64,000 nucleotides of DNA from Paenibacillus solanacearum (GTDB taxonomy: Bacteria > Bacillota > Bacilli > Paenibacillales > NBRC-103111). A program made the translations under genes and the position numbers. Shown here piece after piece: positions 47,401-56,003 of this stretch. A model generated the notes under the pieces. That model saw nothing but the letters and a program-made list of their open reading frames with translations, was not told the DNA's origin and did no database searches. The DNA lies in NCBI RefSeq assembly GCF_910593845.1, contig NZ_CAJVAS010000004.1, forward strand, positions 124,001 through 188,000. Reading direction: 5' to 3'. Position 1 is the stretch's first letter, and each line of letters starts with the position of its first letter.

Positions 47401-47982
47401 CGGTTTGCCCCATTCCGTCATTTTTTTCGTAAACGATAAGTTGATTTCCGATTGCACATGGTTATAATCCATGACGTAGAACACGACATCGGCCAAGTGA
47501 AGCGCCGACTCTGTTGCCAGCTGATGGGCATCGTCCGTCGAGTCGATGCCCGGCGTATCCAGCAGCGCTGCCGTGTTCCCCAGAAACGGAATCGGGTACC
47601 GGATCTCCACGGTTTCGATGCTTTCCCCGTTACGGCAGTGCTCGGCCAGCTCCTCCAGCGGAACCTGCTCCACCTTCGCTTCCGCTTGCTGTCCTACCCC
47701 GAGCCGATGAACGACTTGCGCGCCTGCCTCGCCGCTGACGATGCTGACGATATTCGCGCTGGTCGGAATCGGACTGGACGGCAGCAGCGGATGGCCGCAC
47801 AGCCGGTTGATCAAGCTTGATTTGCCTGCGGAGAAATGCCCGCAGAACGCAATCGACAGCCGTCCGCTCTCCGCCTTCGCCAGCAGCTGCCGCAGCTTCC
47901 TTCCGTTCTCTGCGTCGCCCGCCTGCTCCACCCGCGTGAGCAGCGACTGTACCGCTTCGACCGATTGTTCCCCTAATGCCAT
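44446..47982 (-). CDS. Bacterial dynamin with two fused GTPase modules (DynA-like)
   Basis: About 1,178 residues, matching the double-headed DynA of Bacilli. First GTPase: GHFSAGKSSLINRL near 50, LDTPGIDS. Second: GAFSAGKSSFANAL near 590, DTPGADS. Each is followed by helical bundles; an Ala/Pro-rich linker joins the halves. DynA binds and fuses membranes and protects cells from phage and pore-forming antibiotics. The ATG at 47982 is preferred since AAGGATGAAGAG lies ahead; the ATG at 47994 abuts its ribosome site. Confidence 0.93.
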   Translation of the reverse strand: MALGEQSVEAVQSLLTRVEQAGDAENGRKLRQLLAKAESGRLSIAFCGHFSAGKSSLINRLCGHPLLPSSPIPTSANIVSIVSGEAGAQVVHRLGVGQQAEAKVEQVPLEELAEHCRNGESIETVEIRYPIPFLGNTAALLDTPGIDSTDDAHQLATESALHLADVVFYVMDYNHVQSEINLSFTKKMTEWGKPLYLIVNMVDKHREQELPFDKYKAGVREAFANWHVHPDGILYTSVRVPDHPASEWSKLDWLLGRLIELREPLVRLSLEKSARALAAAHAAKMAEANEPAKEALRAKLAADEGAEAAQEAYAQASAELARLHALPQQLDKAVRQSVASVLDNANIIPAVTRDLAHVYLESRRPGFKVGWFGSSAKTAAEVEQRLAAFHKDFASQVETQVARHVQQAMKAGLEGQGLPQAAVTEAADRIHADISPEWLAKQVNEAAVFGNEYTLNYSKQIAAEAKSLYRKEAFATLDAMLASLGAALAPRREALQCELAALEARLGSLRELERLAQAEAAYAAALQAQLPASSAPALPAPEAAPAAAAAEELAGVAALQTIRRSLREKAERLEHNRFTVALFGAFSAGKSSFANALIGERILPVSPNPTTAAINKIMPPEPEAGWPHGTAKVQMKSRERLESDVLYSLEVLGVAAGTLEQAVKAIAQLKAEHVPGKGKPHYAFLKAVEKGWDAMSPSLGQQLKVSAEEFGLYAADESRSCFVELIELYYANPLTDQGVVLVDTPGADSINARHTGVAFDYIKNADAILFVTYYNHAFSHADKQFLLQLGRVKDSFELDKMFFIVNAADLASSEEELAGVVGHLESNLLQHGIRNPRIYPLSSYYALEGKMNQDRDTVAQSGILPFERQFVRFTFEELSEMAIAAGLADIRRAAGVLRHWMDGAQADADERGRQARELTEKLSVAKAELAGFEPEADLRELSKEIQELLYYVKQRTAYRFGDLFLLAFNPSVFREDTRDSKTVLMSAWEDLRRMISFDLTQEVLATTLRVENKVNKLAERAARQLADTIRERIPSFENEGFEPFKMKTPALEGSLPAEDIGAKWLSGFFKNTKQFFEGDGKQRLRTELEAKLNVPMTQFAEAQAAALEAAYAGQLRDAYRMLTERMTLELEEHAAGLIDALEMKIDLNELGQKQERLLRYIDPSEAKGESEAPKGVGE

Positions 47983-48040
47983 TACGCTCTTCATCCTTCT
48001 CTCTACCCCTGACTGCTCTATATATGGTAAACAAAAAAAA

Positions 48041-48068
48041 GAAAAAACCGAATCGCTTCGGTTTTTAG
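48041..48068 (-). terminator. Terminator of a small hypothetical gene
   Basis: AAAACCGAA pairs with TTCGGTTTT around TCGC, with long A- and T-runs. It includes the stop codon of the gene ending at 48065 and separates it from the dynamin gene. Confidence 0.85.
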
Positions 48069-48337
48069 TGTACCATACTTTCCGCTTCCGGGATAAAAAT
48101 TTCGAACACGTCGCGGTGCTGCAAAATCGTAATATCGCGGTCGCGTACTTTCATCACGACGACTTCCGGCCGCTGCTTCATGCGATTCAAATAATTTTCC
48201 GGCACGCTTCCGGATTCCGATACGGTAACGCCTTCCACTTGCATCTCTTCGTTTTCTTGCAGCGGCGTCTCCAGCACCTTTTCGTAGATGTCCGAGAACA
48301 CTTCAAAGTCATTTGTATATACCGATATGCATTTCAT
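48065..48337 (-). CDS. Conserved-looking protein of unknown function
   Basis: 90 residues, acidic and soluble, beginning MKCISVYTNDFEVFSDIYEK and ending EIFIPEAESMVH. AAAGGA precedes the ATG. The family is not recognised. It sits 21 bases downstream of nth on the same strand, so co-transcription is likely. Confidence 0.75.
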   Translation of the reverse strand: MKCISVYTNDFEVFSDIYEKVLETPLQENEEMQVEGVTVSESGSVPENYLNRMKQRPEVVVMKVRDRDITILQHRDVFEIFIPEAESMVH

Positions 48338-48358
48338 TATCGTTCAATCCTTTCTTTT

Positions 48359-49045
48359 TCACAACTTGGCTTGTTTTTCCTTCTGTTTAGGTTGCCTGCT
48401 TCGGGTCGTTTTCATACGTTTTTTCCCCTCGCGGCAATGCTCGGTAAGCGGGCAAGCTTCGCATTGCGGGTTTTGCGCTTTGCAATGGTACCTTCCGAAA
48501 AAAATGAGGCGATGATGCGTCTGCGTCCATTCTTCCCGGGGAACCCGTTTCATCAGTTTTTTCTCGACTTCAAGCACCGAATCGTTCTCTCCGGCAAAGC
48601 CCAATCGCTTGGACACGCGCTCAACATGCGTATCAACCGCAATGGCAGGAACACCGAACGCATTGGAAACGACAACATTCGCCGTCTTTCGACCTACACC
48701 AGGCAGCTCGACAAGTTTGTCATGCTCCCGGGGAACTTCCCCGTCGTATTTGTCCAGCAGCATCGCGCACAACGCCTGTATGTGTTTGGCTTTATTGCGG
48801 TACAGTCCGATTCGACGTATATCCTGCTCCAGTTCTTCCAGCGGAACAGCCAAGTAATCCTCGGGCCGTTTATACTTTTGAAAGAGCGTGGCAGTCACTT
48901 TGTTCACTGTTTCATCCGTGCATTGCGCGGATAAAAGCACGGCAATCGTCAATTCGAACGGATTCGAATGATGGAGCTCGCAGTGGGCGTCAGGGAACAT
49001 CTCTGCGATTGTGTCGAGTATGTATCTTGCTTGCTTCTGATTCAA
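48359..49045 (-). CDS. nth: Endonuclease III (DNA glycosylase/AP lyase)
   Basis: 228 residues from a TTG. Removes oxidised pyrimidines and nicks the abasic site in base-excision repair. The helix-hairpin-helix is LPGVGRKTANVV with the catalytic Lys; the catalytic Asp is in VDTHVERVS; the 4Fe-4S ligands are CKAQNPQCEACPLTEHC (C-x6-C-x2-C-x5-C). A basic tail of about 20 residues follows. The small gene downstream shares its operon. Confidence 0.97.
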   Translation of the reverse strand: MNQKQARYILDTIAEMFPDAHCELHHSNPFELTIAVLLSAQCTDETVNKVTATLFQKYKRPEDYLAVPLEELEQDIRRIGLYRNKAKHIQALCAMLLDKYDGEVPREHDKLVELPGVGRKTANVVVSNAFGVPAIAVDTHVERVSKRLGFAGENDSVLEVEKKLMKRVPREEWTQTHHRLIFFGRYHCKAQNPQCEACPLTEHCREGKKRMKTTRSRQPKQKEKQAKL

Positions 49046-49212
49046 CGTCCCTGCCCCTTTCTCTCCCTTTCTATCAGTTTACCCAATCGAAAGAGTCGAA
49101 TCAATCACTGATCCGGGAAAAATAAGAACTTTTTACGAAAAAAACCGCCCATGCAGCAGATTGCCTACTACATAGACGGTAGAAGCGCTATAAAAGTTAC
49201 GAATGAAATCGA

Positions 49213-51945
49213 TTATTTCTTTTCAATTTCGATAATTTTGTCGTCAAGCACATAAATCGTCACTTCTTCATTTTCGACGAACGCACTGGCGGCCACCGAT
49301 TGCGTTCCCTTGTGCAGGTACGCCTTGGCAAAGAAGTTATACGTTGTTTTGTCGTTGTTTGCCGTCGGCTTCAAATAAAGCTGATTGAGCACCGTATCGT
49401 AAGAGGAAATCGTGCGTTTCGACGGCGTCGCGACTTGAATGATCGACTTGTCGTTCACGTCTTTAATAATTTCCACGCGGTCATCCGGCTTGAGCGAGCT
49501 CAGCGCCGACGAGATCGACCCGTTCTGTTTGATAGTAAACTGCTGGCCGACCGGCAGCACCTGGATACCGCCTTGGAAGTCCTGAATCGTCAATGTGCCC
49601 AGCGACACGTCCATTGAAGTCACTTTGCCGCGAACCGTGTTGAGCAGCACGAGCTGGTCCGGCTTCGTTCCGTTGAACGTCGCTTTCACGTATTCGTCAA
49701 GGCCGATATCTTCGAAATTGTGAGTCGCTTTCCCCGGATTGACAATTTTATCGTTGTTATCAATGACAAATGTGAGCAGCGTGCCGTTCTCGTCCTTCAC
49801 GCTGAGCTGGCGAGTGCTCGGGTTCGTCACCAATGTTTTGTATACGCCGACTTTCTTGGTTGCGATCGAGCTGACGTATTCCTGCGCTCCGCTGCTAATG
49901 ACAAGCACAACCGTGTCTCCGACTTTCAGGTCAGCCATCGTGGCGCCCGTCTTATCCAGCGTTTCGACCGGCGTGCTGGAGCCGCCTTTGAATGAAAGAT
50001 TTTGACCGCTCAAGCTGCGAATCGTAATTTCTCCCATTTGCGCATTGAGCTGCGCGACGGTACCTTCAATCTTCGTCGTGTTGGCGATCTGCACGATCTT
50101 GTCCTTGGAAATTTTCAGATCGACCTTCGTGTTTTTGACGAAGAGCGTCTGGAAGCTGTTCATCGGCAGCGTGCTGTCGCCATAGCGGATAATGGTCTTG
50201 TCTTCCATCTTGAACGCCGCTACGCTTCCGCTGTCCGTCGTAATCGTCAGCACCTTCGACTCGTTGTCATAGTTCAGGATCGAAGCGAACGTATACTGCT
50301 TGACCGATCGGCTCGTTACGGTCGTATTGATCACTTTGTTATTCAACAGATCGAGCTTCAGCTCGTCGCCGACTTCGAGATCGTACAGGCTGGCGCTGCT
50401 CATCCCTTCGATCGTCACAAGCGCGTTGCTGGCGATATAGTAGGCTTCCAGCGCCGTGCCGCCGCTGCGGGTGACTGTCATGATTTGCTTGTCGTCGCTC
50501 AGGCTGATCAGCTTGCCCTGCACCGTTTCGCCGAAATCCGCCTGCTTCGTAATTTTGATCGCGGTCAGTACGTTCGCCTTGACGTCATAGGTGACCGAAT
50601 CGCCGACGCGCAGCTTGGACAAATCAATGAAGGTGCCGCTGGACTGCGTGACCGTTACGCCGTTCTTTGTGGAGTACGTTTCGTTTTGGCCGCTCTTTTC
50701 AAGGAATGTGATTTGATTTTGATCCGCGTTGATGCTGAGCACGGTGCCTTCCGCCGTTTTGGAGACAGGCGCCTGCTTCACGATGATTTGCGTAATCTTC
50801 GGATCTTTCAGCAGCGTGACCCGCTGCAGCGCAACGATGCTTCCCGGCGCGATCGAGCCGATGCTCAGGCCGCGGCCTTCGTTATCCGTTACGGTTACGT
50901 TTTGCGCGATTTCGAACAATTTCTTCTGCGAGCCCTGCTGAATCGATACGATCATTTGATCCAAATAAATTTCGTTCAGCGTGCCTTCGTTCGTTTCAAG
51001 CTGCTGCTGATCGTTCGTCAGTTCGATATAAAGTGCGTTACCCAGGTTTTGCACCACATAAATTTCATTGGTCAGCTTGATCGACGAGAGCGGAATGCGC
51101 GTATCGTCCTTCGCGTTATACACGACGGTATCCGATGTAATCGCGTAGTCCTTTGTTTCGCCCTTCGCATTCAGCACGCTGATCTTCCGGTCGGTCTGTC
51201 CCATCAAGTAACCGATGGTCACGCGGTCGGAACGCGTTGTCAAATGCTTGTCCGCCCGGCTCAGGAAGGTAGCCATCTGCGCCCGCGTCACTTTGCCTTT
51301 CGGCTGGAACGTGTTGCCGTCCATGCCCTGAACGATTTGCAGCTGCACCGCGGCGTTCACATAGCCGTTGGCCCACGTGGACATTTCCGTCGCGTCATTG
51401 AACGTAGAGCCGACGGTCGCCTGCTGGTTAGCCAAGTTCTGCTTGCCAAGCGCGCGGATCACCAGCTTCGCCACCCATTCACGGGACGCTTCCCGGGCTC
51501 CCCAGGCGGTTTTGTTCGTCGTATCGGCGATTTCTTCCTGTCTGTCGATCAGACCGCGCTCGAACGCATACGCGATGTAAGGCTTGAAGAACGTATCCAC
51601 GCTGACCGGGAGTACCGTGTCCGCCTTGCTCTTGAGCGCTTCGGATTCAAGCCCCATCATGCGCAGCGCCATCACGATGACTTCCTGCTGCGAGACTGTG
51701 TTTTCCGGACGGTATTCTTGTCTTTCGTATCCTTGGATGATTCCGAGCGAAGCCAGCTTCGTAATATGTTTGATCGCCCAGTGCGTGGCGCTTACGTCGG
51801 CAAAGCTCAGCACCAGTCCGCCCACGACGCTGCTGGAGCTGCTAGTTATCGGGTCTGCCGCGTAAGCCGGGCTGCCTACGAGCATCGATAGTGCAAGCGC
51901 AGCCGCCGCCATTTTTCGCATCTGTTTCTGTTTGTTCCGTTTCAT
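49213..51945 (-). CDS. Secreted S-layer-homology-domain protein with long beta-repeat region
   Basis: 910 residues. A signal peptide (about 1-29, ending SPAYAA) precedes SLH modules between about 45 and 235: FADVSATHWAIKHITKL, PYIAYAFERGLID and TFNDATEMSTWANGYVN. These bind pyruvylated cell-wall polysaccharide. The remaining 670 residues are beta-rich and repetitive, with repeated G(T/K)V/L...I/V segments, function unknown. GAGAGGAG precedes the ATG. It follows the GerMN and amidase genes on the same strand, a surface gene block. Confidence 0.9.
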   Translation of the reverse strand: MKRNKQKQMRKMAAAALALSMLVGSPAYAADPITSSSSSVVGGLVLSFADVSATHWAIKHITKLASLGIIQGYERQEYRPENTVSQQEVIVMALRMMGLESEALKSKADTVLPVSVDTFFKPYIAYAFERGLIDRQEEIADTTNKTAWGAREASREWVAKLVIRALGKQNLANQQATVGSTFNDATEMSTWANGYVNAAVQLQIVQGMDGNTFQPKGKVTRAQMATFLSRADKHLTTRSDRVTIGYLMGQTDRKISVLNAKGETKDYAITSDTVVYNAKDDTRIPLSSIKLTNEIYVVQNLGNALYIELTNDQQQLETNEGTLNEIYLDQMIVSIQQGSQKKLFEIAQNVTVTDNEGRGLSIGSIAPGSIVALQRVTLLKDPKITQIIVKQAPVSKTAEGTVLSINADQNQITFLEKSGQNETYSTKNGVTVTQSSGTFIDLSKLRVGDSVTYDVKANVLTAIKITKQADFGETVQGKLISLSDDKQIMTVTRSGGTALEAYYIASNALVTIEGMSSASLYDLEVGDELKLDLLNNKVINTTVTSRSVKQYTFASILNYDNESKVLTITTDSGSVAAFKMEDKTIIRYGDSTLPMNSFQTLFVKNTKVDLKISKDKIVQIANTTKIEGTVAQLNAQMGEITIRSLSGQNLSFKGGSSTPVETLDKTGATMADLKVGDTVVLVISSGAQEYVSSIATKKVGVYKTLVTNPSTRQLSVKDENGTLLTFVIDNNDKIVNPGKATHNFEDIGLDEYVKATFNGTKPDQLVLLNTVRGKVTSMDVSLGTLTIQDFQGGIQVLPVGQQFTIKQNGSISSALSSLKPDDRVEIIKDVNDKSIIQVATPSKRTISSYDTVLNQLYLKPTANNDKTTYNFFAKAYLHKGTQSVAASAFVENEEVTIYVLDDKIIEIEKK

Positions 51946-51990
51946 GAATTAACTCCTCTCGGTCTCATCGGTTGTCCACTCGTCATGATG

Positions 51991-52569
51991 TTAGTTCTGG
52001 CCCCGCTTGAACGGATGCGGAAGATCCATATGCCCCATCAAGCTTTCCACTTTTTTGCCGTCAAGCAAGACGTCGAACGTCTGGACTTCGTTGAACTGGA
52101 ACAGCGTCTTTTGCAGCGCACGCAGCAGCATTTCTTCTCCGCCGGCGCCAAGCCGCGATTCCGGCGACATCGACAAATCGATCGTCAGCGCGCCGTCCTT
52201 GAATACGACGGACTTGAAGGTGAAGCCTTTAAACAACGGTACGGCTTTCGGGTCGTTGCTGACCGTGAGCGCTTGGAGCGCGGCTGCATACTTGTCCTGG
52301 TCCTGCTTATAGGCAAACGATACTTCTTTCTCAACCAAGTTCTCCAGCTTGTCGTCGGAGTAGTAAGCTTTTATTTTCAACTGCTTTTCCTGAGGCTGTG
52401 CCGGCGTTTGCGGCGCAGTGCCCTGCGTATTGCCGCCTCCGCTTCCTTGCGAAGAGGTCGCAGGAGGCGTAGCTCCCGTACCCTGCGGCGCAGGCTTTTG
52501 CCCGCAACCTGACATCAGCAGGGCGACGACGGCTGCTGCTGCCATTCCTTTATGCCATTTCTGTAGCAT
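51991..52569 (-). CDS. GerMN-domain lipoprotein
   Basis: 192 residues. Lipobox LLMSGC (Cys near 22), then a Gly/Thr/Pro/Gln-rich tether (about 23-65), then a GerMN/sporulation domain (about 70-190; SMSPESRLGAGGEEMLL). GerM is involved in sporulation and germination in Bacilli, possibly on peptidoglycan. It follows the amidase by 13 bases and precedes the SLH gene by 45, so all three may be one operon. Confidence 0.9.
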   Translation of the reverse strand: MLQKWHKGMAAAAVVALLMSGCGQKPAPQGTGATPPATSSQGSGGGNTQGTAPQTPAQPQEKQLKIKAYYSDDKLENLVEKEVSFAYKQDQDKYAAALQALTVSNDPKAVPLFKGFTFKSVVFKDGALTIDLSMSPESRLGAGGEEMLLRALQKTLFQFNEVQTFDVLLDGKKVESLMGHMDLPHPFKRGQN

Positions 52570-52582
52570 CGTTACCCACTCC

Positions 52583-54265
52583 TTAGTCGATATTCAGTTG
52601 CTTCTTGATCGCTGCGACGATGGATGCGGCAACTTTGTCCTGGAACGAATCCGAATACAACTGCGCTTCATCCGATCGGTTCGACAAAAATCCGATTTCA
52701 AGCAGTACGGAAGGCATGGTCGTATTCCGTATGACATGGAAGCTTTCTTTCTTCACCTTGCGGTCCGGGAACCCTGTTCCCTCCAGCAAATATTTGTGCA
52801 TCAGGTTCGCGAAATCCTGGCTCTGCGGCGTGTAATAATACGTCTCCGTCCCGGATACGTTCTCCTTGGTGGCGGAGTTGCCGTGAATGGAGACGAACAA
52901 ATCGGCCCCGATGTCATTGGCTTTCCCTGCGCGATCCGACAGTTCGATGAACGTATCGTTCGATCGCGTCATGACGACCTCGATCTTCGATTCCTTCTGC
53001 AGCAGTTCGACCACTTTCGTGGCGAGCGGCAGCACAAAATCTTTCTCGCTGCGCTTCGTCACCGAAATCGCGCCCGTATCCGTCCCGCCGTGTCCCGGGT
53101 CGATCACGACCCGATACTTCGATTTCACTTGTCCAGGCTGCCCGAGCTTCACGGCAAATTCGCCGGAAGGCAGCATGTCCGTCATCGAAAACTCGTATTT
53201 CTTCGGTAAATCTATTACTATTCTAACGATAGATGGCTCATTTGAAAATAGCGAATAGCGAATTTGCGAGACAAACTCGTTTTTTTCCGACACCGTGCCT
53301 TCCTTGTTCGGGCCAACTTTGGAAGCAAGCGATTCGGCAAGCTTGGCCTTCGGCACATCAATTACGATCCGGTACGGCTCCGCCAATTGAAACGCTTTGG
53401 GCTTCAACGTTTTATCGGTCGTTTTTACCGTTACCGTATCCCCTTGAAGTACAACGCCCATCACCAACGATTCTCCCGGCGCTACCGGCTTGTCTGCTCC
53501 AGGCGGCGCTGTTTCGCTCGGCTTCCCGCCGGTCGCCGTGTTAGCGGGCGACGTATCTCCCGCCTTGACGGGCGCTCCCGGATCGGTCAAGAAAGCAGGC
53601 TGATCCTTGGACGCGTCTTTGGACGAATCTTTGGATGGATCCTTTACCGGATCCTTGGCTTGGTCCTTCGAAGGTTCTGCGGAAGGCTCCTTCGTTTGGC
53701 CTGCCGCCGAATCTTTCGGCGCATCGGCGGCAATGCCTTCCTTGCCTGTCGTTCCGCCAGCGGCTCCGCTGCCGGATTCGCCGCCCTTGCCTGCGCCGCC
53801 GGCAATTTCTTTGTCCTGACCGCTGGTGGTGTCCGGCTTGGGCTTATATAAAAATACCGAACGCGTCGCTTCCTCCCACGTTACTTCAACACCAAGCTGT
53901 TCGCTGACAAAACGGAGCGGCAGCATCGTGTTTCCTTCAACTATCGCGGGGGCCGTTTCCAGCAAATACGACTTCTCGTTGACGATCGCATTCTTCTTGT
54001 CGATAAACAGCTGAATGCTCGTCTCTTCCTTGTTGATCGTCACCCTGCGCTCCTTCGCTTCCCAAGCTACGTTCGAGCCGATCGATTCGGCGATGATGCG
54101 CACCGGCACGATCGTATTTCCTCCCACAATTTGCGGCGGAACCTCGGCGAGCAGCGGCCTGCCGTCCATAAACAGCTGAACGGCCGGTACCGCGGCGTGG
54201 GCCAAGGTCGGCAGCGCAAGGAACGACATCAGCAGCATCATGAGCCAAGCGGAAATCTTCTTCAT
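52583..54265 (-). CDS. Secreted N-acetylmuramoyl-L-alanine amidase (Amidase_3) with CuAO-like and AMIN domains
   Basis: 560 residues from the ATG at 54265 (GAGGTG six bases ahead; a GTG at 54274 lies inside that site). Signal peptide about 1-25. Two copper-amine-oxidase-N-like modules (about 25-145; VPVRIIAESIG, LPLRFVSEQLG), a linker rich in Lys-Asp-Pro-Ser repeats (about 150-250), AMIN domain (about 260-370), then the zinc amidase: VVIDPGHGGTDTGA, SIHGNSA, VLLEIGFLSN. Cuts the peptide stem from peptidoglycan during growth or cell separation. Confidence 0.94.
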   Translation of the reverse strand: MKKISAWLMMLLMSFLALPTLAHAAVPAVQLFMDGRPLLAEVPPQIVGGNTIVPVRIIAESIGSNVAWEAKERRVTINKEETSIQLFIDKKNAIVNEKSYLLETAPAIVEGNTMLPLRFVSEQLGVEVTWEEATRSVFLYKPKPDTTSGQDKEIAGGAGKGGESGSGAAGGTTGKEGIAADAPKDSAAGQTKEPSAEPSKDQAKDPVKDPSKDSSKDASKDQPAFLTDPGAPVKAGDTSPANTATGGKPSETAPPGADKPVAPGESLVMGVVLQGDTVTVKTTDKTLKPKAFQLAEPYRIVIDVPKAKLAESLASKVGPNKEGTVSEKNEFVSQIRYSLFSNEPSIVRIVIDLPKKYEFSMTDMLPSGEFAVKLGQPGQVKSKYRVVIDPGHGGTDTGAISVTKRSEKDFVLPLATKVVELLQKESKIEVVMTRSNDTFIELSDRAGKANDIGADLFVSIHGNSATKENVSGTETYYYTPQSQDFANLMHKYLLEGTGFPDRKVKKESFHVIRNTTMPSVLLEIGFLSNRSDEAQLYSDSFQDKVAASIVAAIKKQLNID

Positions 54266-54503
54266 TCTCTGCACCTCGTTATGTATGTTTTTGAAGATTT
54301 ATGTGGAACGCCGGAGCACCATCGCGCTCCATGCCGTATTAAGGAACACATTGGCGAAATATCCCATTATATTAGACTATATTCTATCAAAAAAGTTGCA
54401 CGATCCGCTAGTTTCCGATGAATTAAATAGATTTCAGGCGAATGCGCCGGAAAAACGGAAAAATCCGGCGTATTTTGCACCGCCGGACCATACTTTTGCT
54501 TAT

Positions 54504-56003
54504 TTAGTTATGGGCAACCGCCGCAGATTGATCGAGCAATTGTCTGAATTGCTCGCCCGACAACACTTCTTCCTTAATCAGGATGTCCAGCGACTGGTCG
54601 AATACTACTCTGTGACGCTCCAGCATCGAGCGCGTCTCTTCGGTCAGCTCTTCCAGAATCGCCGCATTTTCTTTCATCAGCTCCTGCTTGGTCACCATGT
54701 CGCGGTCAATGATACCGAGCTTCGTCAAGCCGGAATCCATCATCGTCCGCACCATGCCCAGCGCCTGCTCGAAATCGTTGCGCGAGCCGGTGCTGCGCCC
54801 GCCGTAAAACATCTCCTCGGCAACGGCGCCGCCCAGCGCAATCATGATCTGATGCTCGATTTGCTGCTTCGTGTACAGATACTGATCCTGCTGCGGATTA
54901 TGCCGCACGAAACCGAGCGCCTTGCCGCGCGGACTGAGCGATACTTGAGAGACAGAGCCCGGTCTTACAAGCTCCGCGGCGATCGCATGGCCGAGCTCGT
55001 GAAGCGCGACGCGCTCCCGCTCTTCCTTCGTCGATTCGCGGTCCGTTTTCTCGCCCAGCATCACTTTGTCCACCGCAAGCGACAGATGCCGCTGCTGGAT
55101 CAGTGCGGAATCGTCGCGCATGGCGTATATCGCCGCTTCGTTCATAACGCTCTCAAGCTGCGCCCCGGAAAAATGGAACGTTTCCTGCGCGATCGACTCG
55201 AGGCTCGCATCCGGAGCGAGCGGTTTATTTTTCGCATGAATGTTCAGAATGTGCATTCTGCCCTTTTTGTCCGGGAGATCCACCTCGATATGACGGTCGA
55301 AACGCCCTGGGCGAAGCAGTGCGGGATCGAGCATCTCCTTGCGGTTCGTTGCAGCCATAATAAGCACGCGCGGCGTCTCTGCCGTATGAATTCCGTCCAT
55401 CTCCGTCAGCAGCTGGTTCAGCGTCTGGTCGTATTCGCGATGCTGACCGCCATCTCTTTTTCCGCCGATGACGTCGATTTCATCGATAAACACAATCGCG
55501 CTGTTTTTATTTTCCTTTACGGCCTGCGCTCTTGCTTCCTTGAACAAATCGCGAACTCGGCTCGCGCCCACGCCGACGTACATCTCGACGAATTCGCTCC
55601 CCGATGCCGCCATGAATACCGAATTGGTGTAATGGGCCGCGGCTTTGGCCATCAGCGTCTTCCCCGTTCCGGGAGGACCGGTGAGCAATATGCCTTTGAG
55701 CGGTCGTATGCCGAGCCGTTGTATATCGTCGTAGCGGATCAGGAAATCGAGCGCTTCCTGCAGCTCCCGCTTCGCCCGGTCTTGACCGCCGATCTCGTCA
55801 AACGTCAAGTAACTTGGCGTCCGGCTGCGCGACTTGCGGTCAGAGCCGATGCTCATCCCGCTGCGGGCCCGCGTCATAAACAGAAACGTGCCTAAAATAA
55901 CCGTCATAAATAAAACCGGAATGATATTCACGCCGATAAACAAAAGAAATGCGAGCAGCACCGGAACGGTGCCGATCATAATCTCTTTACCGTACTTACT
56001 CAT
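54504..56003 (-). CDS. FtsH-like membrane AAA protease
   Basis: 499 residues from the ATG at 56003 (GGGGGTG ahead). A short hydrophobic N-terminal region (about 8-42) gives one or two membrane helices. AAA domain: GPPGTGKTLMAKAAA, FIDEIDVIG, arginine finger region RPGRFDR; protease: HELGH with the third zinc ligand Asp in GSRNDFEQA. Shorter than housekeeping FtsH (about 600-650) and without its large periplasmic domain, so probably a paralogue. Its start overlaps the stop of the membrane-anchored protein upstream, which may be a partner or substrate adaptor. Confidence 0.92.
   Translation of the reverse strand: MSKYGKEIMIGTVPVLLAFLLFIGVNIIPVLFMTVILGTFLFMTRARSGMSIGSDRKSRSRTPSYLTFDEIGGQDRAKRELQEALDFLIRYDDIQRLGIRPLKGILLTGPPGTGKTLMAKAAAHYTNSVFMAASGSEFVEMYVGVGASRVRDLFKEARAQAVKENKNSAIVFIDEIDVIGGKRDGGQHREYDQTLNQLLTEMDGIHTAETPRVLIMAATNRKEMLDPALLRPGRFDRHIEVDLPDKKGRMHILNIHAKNKPLAPDASLESIAQETFHFSGAQLESVMNEAAIYAMRDDSALIQQRHLSLAVDKVMLGEKTDRESTKEERERVALHELGHAIAAELVRPGSVSQVSLSPRGKALGFVRHNPQQDQYLYTKQQIEHQIMIALGGAVAEEMFYGGRSTGSRNDFEQALGMVRTMMDSGLTKLGIIDRDMVTKQELMKENAAILEELTEETRSMLERHRVVFDQSLDILIKEEVLSGEQFRQLLDQSAAVAHN

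Noticed and set aside
50002..51891. 629-residue rightward frame opposite the SLH gene
   Set aside because: Antisense shadow of a gene with signal peptide and SLH motifs; no ribosome site.
54240..55895. 551-residue rightward frame opposite the FtsH-like gene
   Set aside because: Antisense to the AAA and HELGH motifs; composition typical of a shadow frame.
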